Source: Chloroflexota bacterium (lineage in GTDB: Bacteria; Chloroflexota; Anaerolineae; Aggregatilineales; Phototrophicaceae). From it: a DNA stretch of 64,000 bases. The stretch is taken from the NCBI GenBank assembly GCA_028875185.1, contig JAPPFH010000122.1:1-64000 (forward strand), in the 5' to 3' direction. The notes under the pieces are model-generated. The model worked only from the letters and a program-made list of their open reading frames with translations. It was not told where the DNA came from and made no database searches. A program made the translations under genes and the position numbers. Of the stretch, positions 28,449 to 36,244 are shown piece after piece (the stretch's first letter is position 1; every line of letters begins with the position of its first letter).

Positions 28449-29513
28449 TTGACAGACGAAGCAACTATTGGATCTTCCATCAGCCGGCACGCCTTCAATT
28501 ATGAGCCGCCGGCGATCAATGGCGACTTCCTGGGCAAGCATATTATTTCCGTTGACCAATTTCAGCGGCGCGATCTTGATATCCTCTTCGACGCCGCCTC
28601 AGCCATCCGCAAGCGCATCCGCACCAGCGATCGGGGCTTGACCGAGCTCTGCGCCGGCAAGGTTATGGCATCGCTTTTCTTTGAAGCCAGCACGCGCACC
28701 GATATGTCTTTTCAGGCGGCGATGCGGCGCCTCGGCGGTGACGTAATCGCCGTGAGCAACGGCGTGCGCTTTTCATCAATGTACAAAGGCGAGAACCTCT
28801 CCGATACGATCAGAGCCACCGGCTGCTACTCGGATGTGATTGTGCTGCGACACCCGGAAATCGGCTCCTCTTATGAAGCCGGCTACTATCTCGACCTGCT
28901 TAACGGACGCATTGACAATCCCACGGTCGCCATCAGCGGCGGCGATGGCATCGGCGAGCATCCGACCCAGGCGCTGCTTGATATCTTCACCATCTTTGAC
29001 CAGAAGAAATCGCTTGACGGCTTAACAATTACGCTGGTTGGCGATCTCAAGCACGGCCGCACGGTGCATTCGCTGGCGAAATTGATCGCCTATTTTGACG
29101 CCGCCGATGTGCGGCTCTGTCTGGTCGCGCCGGAGAGCCTCGCTATGCCCTCTGACATAACCGAGTTGATTCTGTCGCACGGCATATCCGTCTGCCAAAC
29201 GGAGGACTTGATGGATGTCATTGGCGAGACCGATGTCATCTACTGGACGCGCATTCAGGAAGAACGATTTGAAGATACCAAAGAATATGGGCGCATCAAA
29301 GATCGCTTCATTATGACGCCCGATGTCTTGTCATGGGCGCGCGCCGATTCGATATTGATGCATCCCTTGCCGCGCAAAAACGAGATGGGCAGTCGCGAAG
29401 ATCACGATATTCTGGATAGCGACCGGCGCTCGATATACTTCGAGCAGATGGAAAACGGGATGTTCGTGCGCATGGCGCTGCTGGTCAAGGTCTTGCGCGG
29501 GGTTTATGTCTGA
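28449..29513 (+). CDS. pyrB: Aspartate carbamoyltransferase catalytic subunit
   Basis: A transcarbamylase of about 354 residues that joins carbamoyl phosphate and aspartate, the first committed pyrimidine step. It has the phosphate-binding FEASTRTDMSFQAAMRRLGG segment, ISGGDGIGEHPTQALLD and the C-terminal HPLPRKNEMGS. The TTG at 28449 is chosen because GGAGG (28439-28443) lies five bases upstream; a TTG at 28428 is the first possible start. It is somewhat longer than most PyrB proteins at the N-terminus. No pyrI regulatory chain follows. The stop overlaps the pyrC start by one base (TGATG). Confidence 0.94.
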   Translation: MTDEATIGSSISRHAFNYEPPAINGDFLGKHIISVDQFQRRDLDILFDAASAIRKRIRTSDRGLTELCAGKVMASLFFEASTRTDMSFQAAMRRLGGDVIAVSNGVRFSSMYKGENLSDTIRATGCYSDVIVLRHPEIGSSYEAGYYLDLLNGRIDNPTVAISGGDGIGEHPTQALLDIFTIFDQKKSLDGLTITLVGDLKHGRTVHSLAKLIAYFDAADVRLCLVAPESLAMPSDITELILSHGISVCQTEDLMDVIGETDVIYWTRIQEERFEDTKEYGRIKDRFIMTPDVLSWARADSILMHPLPRKNEMGSREDHDILDSDRRSIYFEQMENGMFVRMALLVKVLRGVYV

Positions 29514-30589
29514 TGCCGCGAATCAAGATCCACGGCATGATCGACCCGCACACGCACCTGCGCGATCTGGATTGGTCCCACAAAGCCACATTCGAATCAG
29601 AAACGAAAGCCGCAATCGCCGGCGGCTACTGGGCGGTATTTGATATGCCCAACACCGCCCCCTCAACTATCGATGATGCCCGCTTAACCGACAAACTGGC
29701 GCGCATAAACATGAGCGCCCATTGTGATTGGGGGCTCTACTTCGGCGCATCGCAGACGGACAACAGCGCGGAATACGAGCGTATCGCGGCGCGCGTCTGT
29801 GGGCTGAAAATGTATAACAATTCCACAACTGGCGACCTCTTCATCGACTCCAGCGCCATGCGCGAGCGGCATTACCGCGCCTGGACCACCAATCGCTTAA
29901 TCGCGGTGCACGCCGAAGGCGAGACTGTCGCCAATATCATCGACCTCGTGCGCAAATATAGACAGCCGACGCACTTTCTGCATATCAGCAGCGAATTCGA
30001 GATCAACCTCTTGACTGAAGCAAAGCAAGACGGCTTGCCGATTACCATTGGCGTCTGCCCGCACCATCTCTTTCTGACCGAAGAGGATCTGCCGGCTCTT
30101 GGCGGTTATGGACGGATGAAGCCAGAGCTCAAGCGCAAGACAGACCAGCGAGCGCTCTGGCGCGCCATTCGGCAGGGCGTTGTCGACATCATCGAGTCCG
30201 ATCACGCGCCGCATACGAGAGCGGAAAAAGAGGCGGAAGCGCCCGCTTTCGGCGCGCCGGGGCTGGAAACAACTTTGCCCCTCATCATGCAAGCGGTGAA
30301 AGACAGCCGCCTGCCTCTGCAAAGAGCCTGTGATATGCTTTCGCTAAACGTTCAGCGCATCTGGCGCATCACGCCCTTGCCAAAGACTTATACCGTAGTG
30401 GATACCGACCTCAGCACCATCATCGAAGGACGGAATCTCCTGACCAAATGCGGCTGGTCGCCCTTTGAGGGCATGCGCGTCTGCGGTAAAGTCATTGAAG
30501 TTTGGATACGCGGTCATCAAGTCTATGACGGAGAAAACGTCTTGAGCGCGCCCGGCTTCGGACGCAATCTCTTCGGATTTGTCGCATGA
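29513..30589 (+). CDS. pyrC: Dihydroorotase
   Basis: A 358-residue zinc amidohydrolase that cyclises N-carbamoyl-aspartate to dihydroorotate. The HxH metal motif is DPHTHLRD near residue 12, the likely carbamylated Lys is in GLKMYNNSTTG, further His ligands are in LHISSE and VCPHHL, and the catalytic Asp is in ESDHAPHTRAEK. The sequence is short for class I enzymes (usually above 400), but the motifs fit the class I type better than the E. coli-type class II. It is the second gene of a tightly packed operon, overlapping pyrB by one base and pyrD by four (ATGA). Confidence 0.92.
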   Translation: MPRIKIHGMIDPHTHLRDLDWSHKATFESETKAAIAGGYWAVFDMPNTAPSTIDDARLTDKLARINMSAHCDWGLYFGASQTDNSAEYERIAARVCGLKMYNNSTTGDLFIDSSAMRERHYRAWTTNRLIAVHAEGETVANIIDLVRKYRQPTHFLHISSEFEINLLTEAKQDGLPITIGVCPHHLFLTEEDLPALGGYGRMKPELKRKTDQRALWRAIRQGVVDIIESDHAPHTRAEKEAEAPAFGAPGLETTLPLIMQAVKDSRLPLQRACDMLSLNVQRIWRITPLPKTYTVVDTDLSTIIEGRNLLTKCGWSPFEGMRVCGKVIEVWIRGHQVYDGENVLSAPGFGRNLFGFVA

Positions 30590-31767
30590 GTGCGGGAGGC
30601 AAGGCTGCGTTATTGCATGCCATCGCTGGCGCAAGCCAGATGCTGAACCGCGCGATCATATTTCGCCGGTCGGCGCAAGAATCGCATGATGCCGTGCTTC
30701 GACTCCTGCGCCTTTTAGACGGTCTTCCGCTCTCCGCCGCAATTGCATCGGCGCTTCACCGCTCGACGTTCAGCGACAGGCCAACCGAAGTCGGTGGCTT
30801 AAGCTTGTCTCATCGGCTGATCCTGGCCGCAGGCTTGGTCAAAGGCGAAGGCTTCGCAGACGAGGGGCAGGCTTTGGGCGCGGCCAGCGACAGGCGCCGC
30901 AATATCATGCCGGGCTGGCGCGTCATACCGGCGCTGGTAGGTCCGGTCGAATTCGGCTCTTTCACGCGCCACCCCCGCCTTGGCAATATGGGCAAAACCG
31001 TCTGGCGGCATGAAGACACGCGATCGACGCAGAATCGCGTGGGCTTGCGCAATCCAGGCGCGCGCGCGGCCGCCCGCTTCCTGGGCGATCGCCGCCACAA
31101 GCTGCCTAATGAATTCGGCATCAATATCGCCGTCTCTCCCGGTGTTGAGGACAGCGACCAGCAGAGACGCGATGTGCTCGAATCGCTCAGTTTCTTCCTC
31201 GATGCCGGCGTCCATCCGCGCTGGTTCACGCTCAACTTGAGTTGCCCAAACACTGATGACGATCCGCTGGGGCATCAGTTGGAGTCGGAAACGAAAAAAT
31301 TATGCGGCGCCATTATTGAGCGTCTGGGGCGGCAAGACCTCGACATACCGCTTTGGGTCAAGATCAGCCCGGGCTTGGCGACTGAACAATACCAAACGCT
31401 CATGCGCCTATTTGACGAGGTCGGCGTCAAAGCCGTAATCGCCACCAACACACTGGCGAAACCCAGCCCAAGCGACCGCGGCTTGCAGGCGGGCGTCGGC
31501 GGCGGCGATCTGCTGCCCGCCAGTCTTGATGCCGTCGGTCATTTGCTCGCGGAGAAAAGCCGCACGGGAATCTCGGTTGATGTGATCGCCTGCGGCGGCA
31601 TCCTTGACGGCGCCAGCCTGCGCGAATACGAGCGTCTTGGCGTCAAAGCGGCGCAATATTGGTCGGCGCTGGTCTATCGCGGTCTATTCGCCGCCGCCAT
31701 AATCGAAAGCGAACTCGCGGAATATGACTACGAATACGAAACTGTCCAGCGCGAAAGCCTTGCTTGA
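30586..31767 (+). CDS. pyrD: Dihydroorotate dehydrogenase, quinone-dependent (class 2)
   Basis: A 393-residue FMN enzyme that oxidises dihydroorotate to orotate and passes electrons to membrane quinone. Class 2 is indicated by the N-terminal helical extension (about residues 1-70), NRVGLRNPG, the catalytic Ser in LNLSCPNTDD, ISPGL, and NTLAKPS. No pyrK (needed by class 1B) is present. This implies a respiratory quinone pool. It overlaps pyrC by four bases and pyrE by 44. Confidence 0.95.
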   Translation: MSAGGKAALLHAIAGASQMLNRAIIFRRSAQESHDAVLRLLRLLDGLPLSAAIASALHRSTFSDRPTEVGGLSLSHRLILAAGLVKGEGFADEGQALGAASDRRRNIMPGWRVIPALVGPVEFGSFTRHPRLGNMGKTVWRHEDTRSTQNRVGLRNPGARAAARFLGDRRHKLPNEFGINIAVSPGVEDSDQQRRDVLESLSFFLDAGVHPRWFTLNLSCPNTDDDPLGHQLESETKKLCGAIIERLGRQDLDIPLWVKISPGLATEQYQTLMRLFDEVGVKAVIATNTLAKPSPSDRGLQAGVGGGDLLPASLDAVGHLLAEKSRTGISVDVIACGGILDGASLREYERLGVKAAQYWSALVYRGLFAAAIIESELAEYDYEYETVQRESLA

Positions 31768-32368
31768 TATCGGCGCGATCGGCTTCTCGCCCGATAAGCC
31801 CATCACTTTCAAATCCGGCATCCAATCGCCAGTCTATGTCGATAATCGTCAGTTGATTTATTATCCAGCCGCCTGGCGCGTCATCATCGAAGACTTCGAG
31901 TCACTTATCGACGCCAGAAATCTGCAATTCGATCTCATCGCCGGCGTCGCCGTCGGTGGCGTGCCGCATAGTTCCGCGCTCGCCTACAGCATGAGTAAAC
32001 CGTCCGTTTTCATCCGCAAGGAGACCAAGGGGCACGGCATGGGCAATCGCGTAGAAGGCGGCTCTGTGGCTGGGCGCCGCGTGCTGCTGGTGGAAGATCT
32101 CGTTACCACCGGCGGCAGCAGCCTTTCGGCAGTTGACGCCCTGCGCGAGTCCGGCGGGATTGTCACCGCTGCCCTGGCGATCGTCAGCTACGGCTTCAGC
32201 GAGGCTGCGTCCGCCTTTGAGCGCGCTAACATTGCCTTGTACACGTTAACCGACTTCAAAACATTGCTGAATCTGGCGCGCGAGCGTCATATGTTTAAGG
32301 CCAATCAAGTCGTCCTGATACGGCGCTGGTTCGCCGATCCCAGCGCCTGGAGTAGGCAAGAACGATGA
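31724..32368 (+). CDS. pyrE: Orotate phosphoribosyltransferase
   Basis: A 214-residue type I phosphoribosyltransferase that converts orotate and PRPP to OMP. The PRPP loop VLLVEDLVTTGGSS is present, as are FKSGIQSPVYVDNR near the N-terminus and RKETKGHG in the flexible catalytic loop. The ATG at 31724 lies inside pyrD, giving an unusually long 44-base overlap. Later in-frame starts would delete conserved N-terminal residues, so the overlap appears real. The stop overlaps the pyrF start (ATGA). Confidence 0.95.
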   Translation: MTTNTKLSSAKALLDIGAIGFSPDKPITFKSGIQSPVYVDNRQLIYYPAAWRVIIEDFESLIDARNLQFDLIAGVAVGGVPHSSALAYSMSKPSVFIRKETKGHGMGNRVEGGSVAGRRVLLVEDLVTTGGSSLSAVDALRESGGIVTAALAIVSYGFSEAASAFERANIALYTLTDFKTLLNLARERHMFKANQVVLIRRWFADPSAWSRQER

Positions 32369-33201
32369 ACGCAAGCGACAAATACAATGCCCGTGTCGAC
32401 GCTGGCGATTCCCTCCTTTGCGTCGGTCTCGATAGCGATCTGCGCAAACTGCCGGCCGCATTCCGCGCCAAGGACGCGCCTCAGCTGGCTTTCAATCGCT
32501 ACATCATTGACGCCACCGCCGCATACGCCGCCGCCTTCAAATTCAATATGGCCTTCTATGAGGTCAATGGCGCTGATGGCTGGCGGCAACTGGCGCAATC
32601 GGTGAATTACTTGCGCGAGCGTCATCCCGATATCTTGATCATCAGCGATGCCAAACGCGGCGACATCGGCAATACAAGCGGCGCCTACGCGCGCGCTATC
32701 TTTGACGAGCTCGGTTTTGACGCGGTCACGCTGAATCCCTACCTGGGCCGCGATGCGCTCGAGCCCTTCCTTGAATACAGCGACAAAGCTTGCATCATCC
32801 TCTGCCGCACGTCGAATCCGGGCGCAGCCGAATTGCAGAATCTGTCGCTGAATGGTCGCCCGCTCTGGCAGACTGTCGCCGAGAAAGCGGCGGGACCTTG
32901 GAACACAAATGGCAACTGCATGCTGGTCGCTTCCGGCATGAATCCGGCGGAAATGGCGCAGATTCGCGCCATCGCTGGCGAGATGACCCTGCTCGTTCCC
33001 GGCATCGGCGCCCAAGGCGGCGACATCAAAGCGGCGGTTCATGCGGGCTTGAACCGCGCCGGCCGCGGGCTGATCATCAATTCTTCGCGCGGCATCATCT
33101 TCGCCGATGATCCGGCGGAAGCGGCTTCAGGGCTGCGCAAGGCGATTAACGCGCATCGCCAGACCACGTCAAGGCTGCGCGCCCCTCTTGAAGAATCATG
33201 A
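32365..33201 (+). CDS. pyrF: Orotidine 5'-phosphate decarboxylase, type 2
   Basis: A 278-residue decarboxylase that makes UMP, the last step of the pathway. Length and the motif DAKRGDIGNT with the catalytic Lys-Asp pair mark the longer type 2 family. LCVGLDSD at the N-terminus and VPGIGAQGGD near the C-terminus form the phosphate site. It ends the pyrBCDEF operon. Carbamoyl phosphate synthase (carAB) is not in the window, so it must be encoded elsewhere. Confidence 0.96.
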   Translation: MNASDKYNARVDAGDSLLCVGLDSDLRKLPAAFRAKDAPQLAFNRYIIDATAAYAAAFKFNMAFYEVNGADGWRQLAQSVNYLRERHPDILIISDAKRGDIGNTSGAYARAIFDELGFDAVTLNPYLGRDALEPFLEYSDKACIILCRTSNPGAAELQNLSLNGRPLWQTVAEKAAGPWNTNGNCMLVASGMNPAEMAQIRAIAGEMTLLVPGIGAQGGDIKAAVHAGLNRAGRGLIINSSRGIIFADDPAEAASGLRKAINAHRQTTSRLRAPLEES

Positions 33202-33260
33202 TTCCAAGAATGCGACTTCGCGAGAACCGTAGGAATAACATTGCGATCTAAGATGGAGTC

Positions 33261-33285
33261 GTAGGGGCGAGCCGGTTGCTCGCCC
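33261..33285 (+). repeat. Palindromic intergenic repeat
   Basis: GTAGGGGCGAGCC-loop-TGCTCGCCCG, about 60 bases after pyrF. It could act as a 3' stabilising hairpin of the pyr mRNA. Confidence 0.75.
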
Positions 33286-33358
33286 GTCTTGATTGAAGTT
33301 TAGATTTAATCTTTTCTCGAGATGCTCAGAAAATCCCAAATCCAATTGACGCAGAACG

Positions 33359-33838
33359 ATGACGAAACCGCCCGCAAACACCCGCATATTCCGCAAGTCG
33401 AGCGTCATCAAGACCACGCTGGCGCAAATGAAACACTTTCATGAAGCGCCGCAAGCCTTAGCCAGCTTAACGCCGCCGCCAATGCGCCTGCGGGTCAATC
33501 GCGATGAGCGCCGCTCCATCTCCGAAGGCGAAATAGACTTCACGCTCTTATTCGGTCCCCTGCCCATTCGTTGGCTCGCGAGGCATGAAACTGGTCCCAC
33601 GGCCGATTCCTTCGCCGATGTGCAGGTGCAGGGACCGCTCGCTTATTGGCGTCACGAACATATTTTCACCGTGGTCGCCGGCGGCGTCGAATTAACCGAC
33701 TGCATCACTTTTGCCCATCGCCCGGGCTTTACCGGTTTGCTCACTCGCCTCGCATTCGACGGCTTGCCTTTGCGCCTGCTCTTCGTCTATCGTCACTGGC
33801 GCACAAAGCGGGCTTTGCTATCCAATGGTGAAAGCTGA
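33359..33838 (+). CDS. SRPBCC (START-like) family protein
   Basis: A 159-residue protein fitting the START/Bet v1-like SRPBCC fold: an N-terminal strand (RIFRKSSVIKTTLAQMKHFHE) and helix, then LPIRWLARHETG, FADVQVQGPLAYWRHEHIF and a closing helix (LRLLFVYRHWRTKRALL). Relatives bind hydrophobic ligands or act as cyclases. The gene precedes a CrtI-like oxidoreductase on the same strand, 156 bases away, which fits a lipid or isoprenoid role but does not prove one. The start has no clear ribosome binding site. Confidence 0.75.
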   Translation: MTKPPANTRIFRKSSVIKTTLAQMKHFHEAPQALASLTPPPMRLRVNRDERRSISEGEIDFTLLFGPLPIRWLARHETGPTADSFADVQVQGPLAYWRHEHIFTVVAGGVELTDCITFAHRPGFTGLLTRLAFDGLPLRLLFVYRHWRTKRALLSNGES

Positions 33839-33994
33839 AGCGATTTGCCAAGCTGACGCTGTTGCTGTATCTTAATTTCACCTGGCTACAGGCAAGCTGA
33901 ATCCGCGCCATGATTACGAACTCCGGCAAGACATTTGCGGCTCGTCGCGCTTTTTGTCCAATTCATATTGCCGCTCACGCAAAGAGGCAGCGCC

Positions 33995-35446
33995 ATGCCT
34001 AGGTCCATCATCGTTATTGGCGCGGGCATCGGCGGTTTGGCGGCGGCTGTTCGGCTGGCGCAGGCCGGCTATGATATCACCGTTGTTGAATCGAGTCCGC
34101 AGGTCGGCGGAACGGCACAAGATTATCAAGCCCGCGGCTTCAGTTGGTCGCTGGCGCCGCCGCTTTTTGCCGCGCGGCCGCAGCTGGATGCGCTCTTTCG
34201 CGATCTGGGGCGCAGCCCGGCTGATTACCTGCGCTGGCTGCCGATTGATCCGCAGACGCGATTCTTTTTTCCCGATGGCGCTGTCTTCAACATGCAGCGC
34301 GAGTGGACCAGAACCGCCGCCGAGATCGCTCAGATTGAGCCGGGCGATGTCGCCGGTTTCTTGCGTTTTCTGGCCTACGCCGCTGGCATCCACGACCGCA
34401 GGCAATATGGTTTCGGTTCGCTTCTGAGGAGCTGGCTGCGCGCCGGTCCCTTTCGCAGCGCATTCGGCGCGGCCCGCCGATTCGTCCGCTCGGAAAAACT
34501 CGCGCGCGTTCTCGCCCATTATGCGAGCCATAGCGGCGGCAGCCCGTACGCAGTCCCGGCGCCCTTCAGCGAGCTGGCGCATACCTTCCTGAATGATGGC
34601 TTGTGGTACCCGCGCGGCGGAGCAGTGGCTATTGCGCAGGCGCTGGCGGCGCTGGCGGACGATTATGATGTAGCGATTCGCCTCGCCTGTCCTATCGAGC
34701 ATATTGTGATCGAGCGCAACCGGGTGTCCGGCGTGAAGCTGGCAGCGGCGGGAGGCGAAATCCTGCGCGCCGATGCCGTCGTCGCCAACATGGATCCGAT
34801 TTCAGCTGCGCGTTATCTGCTGCCGGCGGGCTCGGTTTCCGCGCCTGCGCTCCGCCGCCTGGTCCAGACTCCGATGTCCAGTTCGGTATTCATCATGCTG
34901 CTCGGCATCCGTGGGACTTTCCCCGGGCTCGCGCCCTACAACGTTTTCTTTTCCGAAGATGGTCGCGCGGAATCGGATCAGATTTTCCAGCGAGCGGTCA
35001 TGCCCGCAGACCCGACCATAACGCTCTTCATAAGCAGCAAAATAGACCGTCAATGCGCGCCTTACAATCAGGAGAACTGGCTGATCGCAGTCAACGCGCC
35101 CGCGCTCTCGGACAGCATAAATTGGGCGACCGAGGGCGCCTTCGCGCGCGATCGGATATTGAACATTCTGGAAGCGCGTTATGGGCTTGATCTGCGTGAC
35201 CGGATTCGCGTCGAAAAGCAGCTTACACCGGCCGACCTGGCGCAGATGTCGGGCGCCTGGCGGGGCGCCTTGCATGGGGAATTGCCTCATGGTCGGCGCG
35301 CGGCGCTGGCGCGCCCACAAATTCGCAGCCCACACGCAAAAGGCCTGTATCATGTCGGCGGCGGCGTATTGCCTGGCGGCGGAACCGCGCAAGCGATCCT
35401 GTCAGCAGAAGCGGCTGTGACCATGATCCGCCGAGACCTGAAGTGA
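33995..35446 (+). CDS. Phytoene desaturase-like FAD-dependent oxidoreductase
   Basis: A 483-residue CrtI-family flavoprotein. An N-terminal Rossmann motif VIGAGIGGLAAAVRLAQAGY with the acidic VVES end and VGGTAQD binds FAD. The C-terminal VGGGVLPGGGTAQAILSAEA completes the FAD site as in carotenoid desaturases and related oxidoreductases. The frame is open to 33935 but the ATG at 33995 places the dinucleotide fold at the N-terminus and follows AGAGG. No phytoene synthase or cyclase gene is present, so the substrate may be a carotenoid or another hydrophobic alkene. Confidence 0.85.
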   Translation: MPRSIIVIGAGIGGLAAAVRLAQAGYDITVVESSPQVGGTAQDYQARGFSWSLAPPLFAARPQLDALFRDLGRSPADYLRWLPIDPQTRFFFPDGAVFNMQREWTRTAAEIAQIEPGDVAGFLRFLAYAAGIHDRRQYGFGSLLRSWLRAGPFRSAFGAARRFVRSEKLARVLAHYASHSGGSPYAVPAPFSELAHTFLNDGLWYPRGGAVAIAQALAALADDYDVAIRLACPIEHIVIERNRVSGVKLAAAGGEILRADAVVANMDPISAARYLLPAGSVSAPALRRLVQTPMSSSVFIMLLGIRGTFPGLAPYNVFFSEDGRAESDQIFQRAVMPADPTITLFISSKIDRQCAPYNQENWLIAVNAPALSDSINWATEGAFARDRILNILEARYGLDLRDRIRVEKQLTPADLAQMSGAWRGALHGELPHGRRAALARPQIRSPHAKGLYHVGGGVLPGGGTAQAILSAEAAVTMIRRDLK

Positions 35447-35452
35447 GCTTGG

Positions 35453-35917
35453 CTAAGGCTTCGACATCATCAGGAGCGACAAGCTCCCCTTCTGCGCGAC
35501 CGCGCCATCCTGCTTGACGACCCGCGTTTCGAGCACGACCGTGCCGCCACCGAGCCGGCGCGCCGCTTTGGTCGCGGTCACTTTCAACGCGACGTGGATC
35601 GTATCGCCGATATAAACCGGATTGCTGAATTTCATCTCCAAGCCGCGGAAACCCAGCACGGTGCGCTCCAGGATTCCCAGCTGATAAGCCTGCCCGACCG
35701 CGTAGCTAAGCGTCAGCATACCATGCGCCACCCGCTGCCCCATGAAGGAGTCTTTGGCGTAGTCGGCATCGGTGTGCATCGGATTGTAATCGCCGGTCAA
35801 GGCGGCGAACTGCACCAGGTCCGCTTCGGTGATGGTGCGGCCGCGCGTACGCATCGTCGCGCCGACTTCGAATTCTTCAAAGTAGAGCCCGCGCGGTCCG
35901 TCCATTTCCATTTTCAT
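35453..35917 (-). CDS. MaoC-like hot-dog hydratase
   Basis: A protein of about 154 residues with the R-specific enoyl-CoA hydratase signature: TGDYNPMHTDADYA with the catalytic Asp and His, then RVAHGMLTLSYAVG. These enzymes hydrate trans-2-enoyl-CoA esters. Three Met codons open the frame (35923, 35917, 35911). The second is favoured because AAGG lies seven bases upstream. It converges on the CrtI-like gene with a 6-base gap. No polyhydroxyalkanoate or beta-oxidation genes adjoin it. Confidence 0.88.
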   Translation of the reverse strand: MKMEMDGPRGLYFEEFEVGATMRTRGRTITEADLVQFAALTGDYNPMHTDADYAKDSFMGQRVAHGMLTLSYAVGQAYQLGILERTVLGFRGLEMKFSNPVYIGDTIHVALKVTATKAARRLGGGTVVLETRVVKQDGAVAQKGSLSLLMMSKP

Positions 35918-35937
35918 CAGCATACCTTACTTCGGGA

Positions 35938-36244
35938 GGGCGACCCAAGGGTCGCCCCTACAATTTATGAATCGGCGGGCGACTCACCGAGTCGCCCCTA
36001 CAAGGCTTGATTGGTATTACAAGACCGGCATGAAAAATGGGCAGAATACTGCATGACAGATCCTAATAACGAGACGAAATCGCAATCTGTGTACTGTTTC
36101 GCACTGGGCTAAGCTCCCCTTCCCTCATTTTGGGGTAAGGGGCTGGGGGATGGGGGCAGAAAATCAGGCGATTTTCGCTAATACCAATCAAGCCTTACAA
36201 AGCCACCTATGTTGCATCGGGCGACCTGATAGGTCGCCCCTACA
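35938..36244. repeat. Repeat-rich gap: three palindromes plus two other motifs
   Basis: The 322-base gap (35918-36239) is mostly repeats. Palindromes lie at 35938-35962 (GACCC/GGGTC stem), 35977-36002 (GACTC/GAGTC) and 36219-36244 (GACCT/AGGTC). The motif AATACCAATCAAGCCTT occurs at 36179-36197 and, inverted, at about 36001-36019. A C/G-rich element at 36113-36157 (CTCCCCTTCCCTC ... GGGGGATGGGGG) recurs inverted near 63.54 kb. The last palindrome overlaps the hppA stop codon. No gene is seen. Confidence 0.8.

Noticed and set aside
33935-33994. N-terminal extension of the CrtI-like protein
   Set aside because: It would put 20 extra residues before the FAD-binding strand; the ATG at 33995 fits the family.
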